Source: RUG11894 sp964344335
Lineage (GTDB): Bacteria; Bacillota; Clostridia; Peptostreptococcales; Anaerovoracaceae
DNA: 11,103 nucleotides
NCBI GenBank assembly: GCA_964344335.1
Contig: CAYFMW010000032.1
Span: 1 to 11,103 of the forward strand
Reading direction: 5' to 3'
Both the position numbers and the translations under genes were made by a program. Every line of letters begins with the position of its first letter. Within the stretch, counting starts at the first letter, position 1. The notes beneath the pieces are model-generated. The model was not told the DNA's origin. It searched no databases and was given only the letters and a program-made list of their open reading frames with translations. Below, in pieces: positions 1 through 5,459 of this stretch.

Positions 1-15
1 GGAACCGGCGGTCTT

Positions 16-336
16 TTATTCGTTAAGTTTTTTGACTGCGTTAAGATACCTGGAGAGCACTCCTAAACTGACAAAATAATAGTTGCGGTTGCCTTTTTTT
101 TGAATCTCCAGAAGGCCCGAACCCGTGAGCTTGGAAATATGCTGCGAAATCGTCGCCTGAGCGTAGTCGAAGGCCTCGACTATGTCCTTGTTGCAGACGG
201 AGCGCCTGTTCAGGTTGGTTCTGTATACAAAGCGAAAAATCTCGACTCGCGCAGGGTGAGCCAGCGCATCCGAGCAGCTCGCTATCAAATCGATCTCTTC
301 TTTATCGAGTATATCCGTGTCTTTTCTTATCCGCAT
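16..336 (-). CDS. ArsR-family winged-helix transcriptional regulator
   Basis: A 106-residue protein with the compact winged-helix fold of ArsR/SmtB repressors. It has an N-terminal helix with a DALAHPARVEIFRF segment (about residues 23-36), a recognition region around FDYAQATISQHISKL (about 56-70), and a wing with GNRNYYFVS (about 82-90). The length is typical of the family. The start is supported by GGAGGA on the minus strand at 342-347, 5 nt from the ATG. The classic CVC metal-binding motif of ArsR/SmtB is absent; a single Cys lies near residue 48, so a metal ligand is not indicated. It is transcribed divergently from the sigma-54 activator gene and shares a 137-bp control region with it. 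Whether it controls the ornithine genes or belongs to the neighbouring locus to the left cannot be decided here. Family assignment is firm, ligand and targets unknown. Confidence 0.85.
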   Translation of the reverse strand: MRIRKDTDILDKEEIDLIASCSDALAHPARVEIFRFVYRTNLNRRSVCNKDIVEAFDYAQATISQHISKLTGSGLLEIQKKGNRNYYFVSLGVLSRYLNAVKKLNE

Positions 337-354
337 CGTTTTCCTCCGACAAAG

Positions 355-384
355 ATTGTATCACAGCCAAAGACAATAGTTCAA
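355..384 (-). promoter_or_regulatory. Vegetative promoter of the ArsR-type gene
   Basis: On the minus strand, TTGAAC (-35, 379-384) and TACAAT (-10, 355-360) are separated by 18 bp. A TG one base before the -10 makes it an extended -10 element. The expected start, near 348, lies almost at the Shine-Dalgarno sequence (342-347), so the leader would be only about 12 nt. The motif match is seen directly; activity is inferred. Confidence 0.6.
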
Positions 385-400
385 TTTGCTGTGGAAAAGA

Positions 401-416
401 TATCGCTTTTGCGATA
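401..416. promoter_or_regulatory. Inverted repeat, candidate ArsR operator
   Basis: A perfect 6-bp inverted repeat, TATCGC and GCGATA, is separated by TTTT. It sits in the divergent control region about 17 bp upstream of the -35 box of the ArsR-type gene and about 58 bp before the activator start. Small dyads here are typical operators for dimeric winged-helix regulators, so it is a candidate site for the adjacent ArsR protein. It could instead act on the activator promoter. The repeat is seen; its role is inferred. Confidence 0.4.
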
Positions 417-429
417 AGATGTAAATAGT

Positions 430-443
430 GCAAATATATTTGC
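430..443. promoter_or_regulatory. Palindromic site in front of the activator gene (autoregulatory candidate)
   Basis: GCAAATATATTTGC is a perfect 14-bp palindrome; the flanks 428-445 extend it with one mismatched pair. The same motif occurs twice upstream of ord (1966-1979 and 1987-2000). Its centre is about 38 bp before the activator ATG at 474, a position suited to autoregulation by the Fis-type HTH of that protein. The palindrome and its recurrence are seen; the binding protein is inferred. Confidence 0.6.
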
Positions 444-473
444 GCAAGATGCAAAAAAATGCGCGGAGGACTC

Positions 474-1880
474 ATGAGAAACAGGGAATATATAATTTGT
501 CTTCAAAATGTGTTGCAGCTGCTCGAAGAGGGGGTTCATGTTGTGGACGCCCAGGGAAACAGCGTAATCTACAACCGTTCGATGGCGAGACTCGAAAAGA
601 TGGAGAGCAGGGAGGTTCTTAAGAAGCCCTTCTCCGAGATATTCAAGCATCTGAATGCTGAAAATTCAACCCTCATAAAAGCTCTGCAGACCGGCAGGAG
701 CACTTGGAACAAGGAGCAGACCTACCTCAACAAGGACGGAAAGCAGATTACCACCTTGAACACGACCGTGCCGGTGATGGACAAAGGAGAAATAATCGCC
801 GCGGTGGAGATAGCCCGCAATATTACGGATCTTCAGCAGATGACCGACACGATTATCGAGCTTCGCAAGGAGATAGACGCGCCGAAAAGCTCCCGCGAAA
901 AGGCTATTAAGCGCTACGAGTTTTCGGATGTCTTCGGCGAGAGTCCGGAATTTTTGGAGACTCTGGAGCTCGCCAAGAGGGCGGCAAAGACCAATGCGAG
1001 CTGTATAATCTACGGAGAGACCGGGACCGGCAAGGAGCTGATAGCGCAATCGATTCATTATGCGAGCGACAGGGCTAAGATGCCTTTTTTGGCGCAAAAC
1101 TGCGCGGCCGTTCCCGAAAATCTCTTGGAGGGATTGCTATTTGGAACCAGCAAGGGAGGTTTTACGGGCGCTATCGACAGGCCCGGCCTCTTTGAGCAGG
1201 CGGACGGCGGAACCCTGTTGCTCGACGAAGTGCACACCATGCCGCCGAACCTTCAGGTTAAGCTGCTGCGCGTGCTTCAGGAAAACTACATAAGGCGGGT
1301 CGGCGGAACTAAGGACATACCTGTGGATGTACGCATAATAGCGACCGTAAATGAGCCCCCCGAACAGCTTATAGCCGAAGGCAGAATCAGGAGGGATCTC
1401 TATTACCGCATCGCGGTTTTGCGCATAGCCATCCCGCCTCTGCGTGCACGGCGAGGCGATATAGTGCTGCTCGCGGAAAAGTTCATGGATAAGTACAACG
1501 AGAAGTACGACCGTCAGGCCTGGATGCTCTCAGAGGGGGCGAGGGAGAAGCTGCTATCTTACGATTACCCCGGAAATGTGCGGGAGCTTGAGAATATAAT
1601 AATGTCCGCAATGTCCCTTTTGGACAGGGGGGATCATGTTATAGAGGCGGACGATTTGGTTATCAGTCGCCGCAAGAGCCTGCCCGCTGTAGAACTGTAC
1701 GGACTGGGCGAAGGAGGTCTGAGTGAATATATTGCCCGCGTGGAGCAGGAAATGATAGAAAGTGCTCTGCTTGCAAGCGGAGGCAATATCTCAAGGGCCG
1801 CAGATCATCTTAAGATCAAGAGGCAGACCCTTCAGCACAAGATAAAAAAATATAAGGGCGAATCCGAGGAAGAATTTTAG
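474..1880 (+). CDS. Sigma-54-dependent activator, PAS / AAA+ / Fis-HTH, RocR-like
   Basis: A bacterial enhancer-binding protein that remodels the sigma-54 RNA polymerase complex using ATP. Domains, numbered from the ATG at 474 (468 residues): PAS sensor about 5-115, AAA+ about 150-380, Fis-type HTH about 438-460 (ISRAADHLKIKRQTLQ). Walker A GETGTGKE is at 181-188 and Walker B LLLDE ends at D251-E252. The sigma-54 contact loop reads GGFTGA at 228-233 instead of the usual GAFTGA. The AAA+ segment resembles RocR, the activator of arginine/ornithine catabolism in Bacillus, from memory of that family. The start at 474 is chosen because GGAGGA lies at 465-470. An in-frame ATG at 459 has no Shine-Dalgarno sequence. 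The gene sits directly upstream of a sigma-54 promoter driving the ornithine operon, so that operon is the obvious target. The PAS ligand is unknown; ornithine or a pathway intermediate is only inferred. Confidence 0.93.
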   Translation: MRNREYIICLQNVLQLLEEGVHVVDAQGNSVIYNRSMARLEKMESREVLKKPFSEIFKHLNAENSTLIKALQTGRSTWNKEQTYLNKDGKQITTLNTTVPVMDKGEIIAAVEIARNITDLQQMTDTIIELRKEIDAPKSSREKAIKRYEFSDVFGESPEFLETLELAKRAAKTNASCIIYGETGTGKELIAQSIHYASDRAKMPFLAQNCAAVPENLLEGLLFGTSKGGFTGAIDRPGLFEQADGGTLLLDEVHTMPPNLQVKLLRVLQENYIRRVGGTKDIPVDVRIIATVNEPPEQLIAEGRIRRDLYYRIAVLRIAIPPLRARRGDIVLLAEKFMDKYNEKYDRQAWMLSEGAREKLLSYDYPGNVRELENIIMSAMSLLDRGDHVIEADDLVISRRKSLPAVELYGLGEGGLSEYIARVEQEMIESALLASGGNISRAADHLKIKRQTLQHKIKKYKGESEEEF

Positions 1881-1965
1881 TGTAAAATTAAGAAGCGGAA
1901 AACAGAAATTCTTAAGCAGGAGTTTCGCAACTCGAGAGCAAATTCATATAAAACCTACAAAATGC

Positions 1966-1979
1966 GCAAATAATTTTGC
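1966..1979. promoter_or_regulatory. Upstream activating site 1 of the ornithine operon
   Basis: GCAAATAATTTTGC has 5-bp inverted arms (GCAAA and TTTGC) and matches the perfect palindrome at 430-443 except at the centre. Its centre lies about 140 bp upstream of the predicted start near 2112, within the normal range for sigma-54 enhancers. It is 21 bp, two helical turns, from site 2. Function as activator binding site is inferred. Confidence 0.6.
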
Positions 1980-1986
1980 AGATAAC

Positions 1987-2000
1987 GCAAGTATATTTGC
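1987..2000. promoter_or_regulatory. Upstream activating site 2 of the ornithine operon
   Basis: GCAAGTATATTTGC differs from the palindrome at 430-443 at one base (A to G at position 5). It lies about 118 bp upstream of the predicted start and exactly 21 bp centre to centre from site 1. Both sites therefore face the same side of the helix, as expected for cooperative activator binding. The spacing and match are seen; binding is inferred. Confidence 0.62.
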
Positions 2001-2084
2001 TCTAAACTTCGCGACAACAGCACAATATCCTGTGTCCGTCCGAAGAATATGCACTAATAGGGCAAAAACCTTCCTTAAAAACGA

Positions 2085-2102
2085 TTGGCACGATTTTTGC
2101 AT
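2085..2102 (+). promoter_or_regulatory. Sigma-54 (-24/-12) promoter of the ornithine operon
   Basis: TTGGCACGATTTTTGCAT matches the sigma-54 consensus TGGCACG-N4-TTGCW at every fixed position. The GG is at 2087-2088 and the GC at 2099-2100. Transcription should start near 2112, about 58 nt before the ord ATG. The adjacent sigma-54 activator gene and upstream palindromes support it. Confidence 0.9.
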
Positions 2103-2133
2103 AGTAATATAGTAAAAGCAATTGGTTATTCTT

Positions 2134-2146
2134 TGCGCAGAGCGCA
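2134..2146 (+). other. Small hairpin in the operon leader
   Basis: TGCGC and GCGCA flank an AGA loop in the short leader between the predicted start (about 2112) and the ord Shine-Dalgarno sequence (AAGGAGG, 2156-2162). With only 5 bp it may stabilise the 5' end or be accidental. No riboswitch-sized structure fits in this leader. Confidence 0.3.
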
Positions 2147-2169
2147 TTTAAAACTAAGGAGGAAAGAAT

Positions 2170-3228
2170 ATGGAAAAGGTTAAAGTGATCATCTGGGGTC
2201 TCGGTGTTATGGGCGGCGGAATGGCCGACATGATACTGCACAAGGAAGGCATCGAGATTGTCGGCGTCGTAGGAAGAGGCGCAAAGCTCGGAACCTCCAT
2301 GTACGACTACATAAAGACCGAAAAAGGAGATCGCGAGGATATTCTCATCGGAACTTACGAAGATGTTATAAAGCCCGGCGCTGCGGATATCGTTCTGCTC
2401 TGCACGGACTCGTTTACAGCCGGCGCTTTCGACAAGCTCTGCTACATCATGGATCAGGGCATCAATGTCATCACTTCCGCAGAGGAGATGGCGTACCCTT
2501 GGGCGCAGCAGCCCGAGCTTGCAGCAAAGCTCGATGAGTGCGCAAGGAGAAACGGCGTAAGCTGCCTCGGTACCGGCGTCAACCCCGGACACATCATGGA
2601 CCTGCTGGTTCTTGTTATGACGGGGGTGCTCACCGATGTAAAGGAAATCACTTCAAGAAGAGTCAACTCCCTCTCGCCCTTCGGCAGACTCGTAATGGAG
2701 GAACAGGGCATCGGAATCTCCGTTGATGAATTCTACGATAGAAAAGCGAAGGGTACCATGTCGGGTCATGTCGGATTCGAAGAGTCCGTCGCAATGATCG
2801 CCGCGGGAATGGGCCTTGAGGTTTCGGAATTCTCCCAGGATATGGAGCCCATACAGACCGATGTGGACAGGAAGAGCCCGCACGGTTTTGCAGCTGCAGG
2901 CAGCTGCGCAGGTGTAAACATGACCGCGGAGGCTGTACTTTCCAACGGTATCCCGGTTCATATGCATCATCCGCAGCAGATTGAGCCCGAGCAGGTCGGG
3001 GTACAGACCGGCGACTATGTAATCGTCAAGGGCTCTCCGAATGTTAACCTCGTAAACAGCCCCGAAATCGAGGGCGGCCTGGGCACCATAGCCATGTGCG
3101 TCAATATGATTCCCCAGGTTATCAACGCCGACCCCGGACTTCATACAATGATTACTCTGCCCATTCCCAGGGCAATCATGGGCGACTTCAGAAAGCTCAT
3201 CAGAGAAGATAGAAAAATCGTCAAATAA
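2170..3228 (+). CDS. ord: 2,4-diaminopentanoate dehydrogenase
   Basis: Catalyses NAD(P)-dependent oxidative deamination of 2,4-diaminopentanoate to 2-amino-4-ketopentanoate and ammonia, the third step of ornithine oxidation, in the cytoplasm. The 352-residue protein opens with a Rossmann nucleotide-binding strand and the glycine motif GLGVMG at residues 10-15. It also carries GTGVNPG at 134-140, a conserved segment of this DapB-related dehydrogenase family. The start is fixed by AAGGAGG at 2156-2162, 7 nt before the ATG. It is the first gene of the operon, directly behind the sigma-54 promoter. A 119-bp gap with a hairpin separates it from ortA. Identification rests on motifs plus the unmistakable neighbours. 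Choice of NAD or NADP is not visible. Confidence 0.93.
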   Translation: MEKVKVIIWGLGVMGGGMADMILHKEGIEIVGVVGRGAKLGTSMYDYIKTEKGDREDILIGTYEDVIKPGAADIVLLCTDSFTAGAFDKLCYIMDQGINVITSAEEMAYPWAQQPELAAKLDECARRNGVSCLGTGVNPGHIMDLLVLVMTGVLTDVKEITSRRVNSLSPFGRLVMEEQGIGISVDEFYDRKAKGTMSGHVGFEESVAMIAAGMGLEVSEFSQDMEPIQTDVDRKSPHGFAAAGSCAGVNMTAEAVLSNGIPVHMHHPQQIEPEQVGVQTGDYVIVKGSPNVNLVNSPEIEGGLGTIAMCVNMIPQVINADPGLHTMITLPIPRAIMGDFRKLIREDRKIVK

Positions 3229-3242
3229 ATAATCTTTTGCGC

Positions 3243-3273
3243 GGAGGTCCTGCAAATTCAAGCGCAGGCCTCC
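3243..3273 (+). other. Intercistronic hairpin between ord and ortA
   Basis: GGAGG then CCTGC (3243-3253, with one unpaired T at 3248) pair with GCAGG then CCTCC (3264-3273) around a 10-nt loop. The stem is 10 bp, GC-rich, and begins 15 nt after the ord stop codon. No U-tract follows (CCACGAGG), so it is not a normal intrinsic terminator. It may protect the 3' end of an ord message, mark a processing site or cause partial attenuation. The rest of the 119-bp gap shows no promoter I can support. Confidence 0.55.
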
Positions 3274-3347
3274 CCACGAGGCAGTTAAATAAATTGTTTG
3301 TACGGGTGGAGGGTAGACTTCCGATGCCCGAAGAAAGGAGATAAGAA

Positions 3348-3653
3348 ATGGCAAAAAAAGGTGATTGGGTGCGCATCCACAGGGTGGTGCTCGAAGCGCA
3401 TGAAAGAGCCCCGGGTATCCCCGAGGATACTGCAGCGGTACCTCTGGAGATGTGGGTCAAGGGAACCCTTCTTGCGGATGCCGAGATAGGCGATCAGGTG
3501 GAAATTGAGACGGCCACCAAGCGCATCGAGTACGGTAAACTCGTCGAAGTTAATCCCTATTATACACACGATTACGGAAAGTTCGTTCCCGAGCTCATTC
3601 AGATAGACCATCAGCTCAGGGCTCTTCTGGCAGAAGATGGAGGTGACAAATAA
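3348..3653 (+). CDS. ortA: 2-amino-4-ketopentanoate thiolase, alpha (small) subunit
   Basis: The small partner of OrtB in the CoA-dependent cleavage of 2-amino-4-ketopentanoate to acetyl-CoA and alanine. It is 101 residues, the usual small size, with an acidic, beta-rich look (KGDWVRIHRVVLEAHERAP near the N-terminus, then VNPYYTHDYGKFVPEL near 67-82). No catalytic motif can be named from sequence alone; assignment comes from length, the characteristic N-terminus and position directly before ortB. GGAG at 3337-3340 lies 7 nt from the ATG. Its TAA stop shares one base with the ortB ATG (TAATG at 3651-3655), so the two subunits are translationally coupled, fitting a fixed subunit ratio. It follows the ord-ortA hairpin. 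Confidence 0.9.
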   Translation: MAKKGDWVRIHRVVLEAHERAPGIPEDTAAVPLEMWVKGTLLADAEIGDQVEIETATKRIEYGKLVEVNPYYTHDYGKFVPELIQIDHQLRALLAEDGGDK

Positions 3654-5068
3654 TGAAGTTGGCTAAAGATTATGCTTCCGTCATGGAAAGAAGAAATGAA
3701 ATAATGAAAGATGCTCTCGAACTCAATTACGAAGAATTCGAGTCCGGCGAGCTTCGCTTCGATTATGAGGAGCTGATGAAGTCCACAGGCTATACGCTCG
3801 AGGAAGTCGAGAGGATTCAAAGACTCTGGGGCGTAGGTCACACCCCCATGCTCGAGCTGCGCAATCTCTCCAAGCTTGCAAGAAAGTATGCAAAGCCCGG
3901 ATACGGTGCAACCATACTGGCAAAGGACGAAGCCTCCAACCCCTCCGGTTCCTTCAAGGCAAGGAGAGCCGCCTGTGCGGTGCACCATGCCAAGAAGCTC
4001 GGATATAAGGGTGTAATGGCCGCAACCTCCGGAAACTATGGAGCCGCGGTTGCATCCCAGGCCGCAATGCAGGGCCTCAAGGCCATAATAGTCCAGGAGT
4101 GCTTCGACTCCAAGGGAATAGGCCAGCCCGAAATCATCGAGAAGGCCCGCAGATGCGAAGCCTACGGCGCGGAAGTCGTACAGCTTACCGTCGGCCCCGA
4201 GCTTTTCTATACATATCTGTCGATACTTGAGGATACGGGATATTTCAACGCTTCGTTGTACTCCCCCTATGCGATTGCAGGTGTCGAGACTCTCGGTTAC
4301 GAGATAATAATGCAGTGCAGAGAGAGGTACGGCAAGGATCCGGCGATGATAGTCTGCACCTCCGCAGGCGGCGGAATGATAACCGGAACCGTGCGCGGAG
4401 CGCGCAAGGCCGGAGCCGACGATACAGCGGTTGTCGCTGCCTCAATAGACCTGGTGGGACTGTCCATGGCATCCGACAAGCAGTTCAACCTCAAGTCCTG
4501 CACGACCGGTCATACGGGATTCGGCGTGCCCTACGCCGTCGACCCCGACCACTCCGATGTTCCCAGGAGCGCCGCAAGACCTCTTCGCTATATCGAAAGA
4601 TATGTTACGGTTACGCAGGGCGATGTAATGTATATTACGGAAGCGCTCGCGAACCTGGAGGGACTTGAGAAGGGACCCGCCGGCAATACCGCTCTCGCTG
4701 CGGCATTCGCTCTGGCTCAGGAACTCCCCGAGGACGAGTATCTCGTAATCTCCGAGACCGAGTATACCGGTGCCGGAAAGCACATTCAGCCTCAGCTCGC
4801 CTTTGCAAGAGAGCGCGGCATAGATATAAGATTCGGCGATCCTCAAACTGAAGACAAGCCGGGCGAGAACATCATACTGCCCAAGGATCCGAGCTATATC
4901 AAGGTCAGGGATCTGGATGTGGACCGCATGAGGAGATCCTTCATCAGAAGGGCCTGCGCAAAGCGCGATATATTCAATCCTTGCGAAGCGGACATCAAGT
5001 TCCTTGCCGAGGAAACCAATTCCAGCGTCGAATATGTGAAGGAAGTGCTCGTAAGCTTAAATAAATAA
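3653..5068 (+). CDS. ortB: 2-amino-4-ketopentanoate thiolase, beta subunit (PLP enzyme)
   Basis: The large catalytic subunit of the thiolase that, with CoA, splits 2-amino-4-ketopentanoate into acetyl-CoA and alanine, the last ornithine-specific step. It is a fold-type II PLP protein of 471 residues, related to threonine synthase and cysteine synthase. NPSGSFKARRA places the Schiff-base lysine at K102. SGNYG at 126-130 is the substrate/cofactor loop, and SAGGG at 237-241 is the glycine-rich phosphate-binding loop. This is unusual for a thiolase: it uses PLP rather than a classical Cys-based thiolase fold, which is established for this family. The start codon overlaps the ortA stop by one base. 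The stop codon lies inside a hairpin that precedes oraS. Confidence 0.94.
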   Translation: MKLAKDYASVMERRNEIMKDALELNYEEFESGELRFDYEELMKSTGYTLEEVERIQRLWGVGHTPMLELRNLSKLARKYAKPGYGATILAKDEASNPSGSFKARRAACAVHHAKKLGYKGVMAATSGNYGAAVASQAAMQGLKAIIVQECFDSKGIGQPEIIEKARRCEAYGAEVVQLTVGPELFYTYLSILEDTGYFNASLYSPYAIAGVETLGYEIIMQCRERYGKDPAMIVCTSAGGGMITGTVRGARKAGADDTAVVAASIDLVGLSMASDKQFNLKSCTTGHTGFGVPYAVDPDHSDVPRSAARPLRYIERYVTVTQGDVMYITEALANLEGLEKGPAGNTALAAAFALAQELPEDEYLVISETEYTGAGKHIQPQLAFARERGIDIRFGDPQTEDKPGENIILPKDPSYIKVRDLDVDRMRRSFIRRACAKRDIFNPCEADIKFLAEETNSSVEYVKEVLVSLNK

Positions 5069-5076
5069 GCGAGCAC
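5045..5076 (+). other. Hairpin spanning the ortB stop codon
   Basis: GTGCTC (5045-5050) pairs with GAGCAC (5071-5076), and inside it GCTTA (5055-5059) pairs with TAAGC (5066-5070) around AATAAA. A 4-nt bulge, GTAA, sits on the left side. The ortB stop (5066-5068) lies in the right arm, and the oraS Shine-Dalgarno sequence AAGGAG starts at 5078. There is no U-tract. Ribosomes finishing ortB would open the stem, so coupling of oraS translation is plausible. The pairing is seen; the role is inferred. Confidence 0.45.
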
Positions 5077-5090
5077 GAAGGAGAAGACGG

Positions 5091-5459
5091 ATGAGAAGAA
5101 CGGATGATTTCGCAGAGAGAAGAAAGCACATTGCGAATCTCTCCGACGAAGAACTTTACAGGAGATTCTGGGAGCTGACCGAACTCGTGGTCGATCCGCT
5201 TCTGGAGCTCGGTTACAAAAATACGACTCCATCGGTTGAAAGATCGGTGCTTCTGAGGATGGGAATATCCTCCCTGGATACTCAGAAGATCGTCAATCAC
5301 TGCATGGACCGCGGCCTCATGGGCAAGGGGGCGGGTCACTGCGTCTACAAGCTCTCGAAGATTGAAGGGATTTCCGTCAAGGAGGCCGGCGACAAGCTGG
5401 CCGCAGGCGAGGGCTGGGACAAGGTGGTCGCATCTTTTAAGGGAGGTGAGCGAGCATGA
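5091..5459 (+). CDS. oraS: D-ornithine 4,5-aminomutase, S (small) subunit
   Basis: The small subunit of the adenosylcobalamin- and PLP-dependent mutase that converts D-ornithine to 2,4-diaminopentanoate. It has 122 residues, close to the usual size of about 120 for this subunit, and is rich in charged helices (RTDDFAERRKHIANLSDEELYRRFWEL at the N-terminus, KGAGHCVYKLSK further on). It has no cofactor motif of its own; known OraS proteins pack against OraE. AAGGAG at 5078-5083 lies 7 nt from the ATG. Its stop overlaps the oraE start as ATGA (5456-5459), and the oraE Shine-Dalgarno sequence lies within its 3' end. This means the two subunits are made together. Assignment is by size, context and N-terminal pattern. 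Confidence 0.93.
   Translation: MRRTDDFAERRKHIANLSDEELYRRFWELTELVVDPLLELGYKNTTPSVERSVLLRMGISSLDTQKIVNHCMDRGLMGKGAGHCVYKLSKIEGISVKEAGDKLAAGEGWDKVVASFKGGERA

Noticed and set aside
1..15. GC-rich bases after the ArsR stop as a terminator
   Set aside because: ACCGGCGGT could be part of a stem, but the window ends before the other arm could be seen.
459..473. Upstream ATG at 459 as start of the activator
   Set aside because: It would add only five residues (MRGGL), has no Shine-Dalgarno sequence, and would place the GGAGGA motif inside the coding region; the ATG at 474 uses that motif.
1888..1915. TTAAGAA / TTCTTAA inverted repeat as terminator of the activator gene
   Set aside because: The stem is only 7 bp, almost all A-T, with a 14-nt loop and no U-tract.
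1938..1951. Third activator site at GCAAATTCATATAA upstream of ord
   Set aside because: Only the left half matches the dyad and its centre is 28 bp from the next site, out of phase with the 21-bp spacing of the other two; at best a half site.
2103..2169. Cobalamin riboswitch in the operon leader, expected for a B12-using pathway
   Set aside because: The leader from the predicted start to ord is only about 58 nt, too short for a B12 aptamer, and no B12-box-like sequence is visible.
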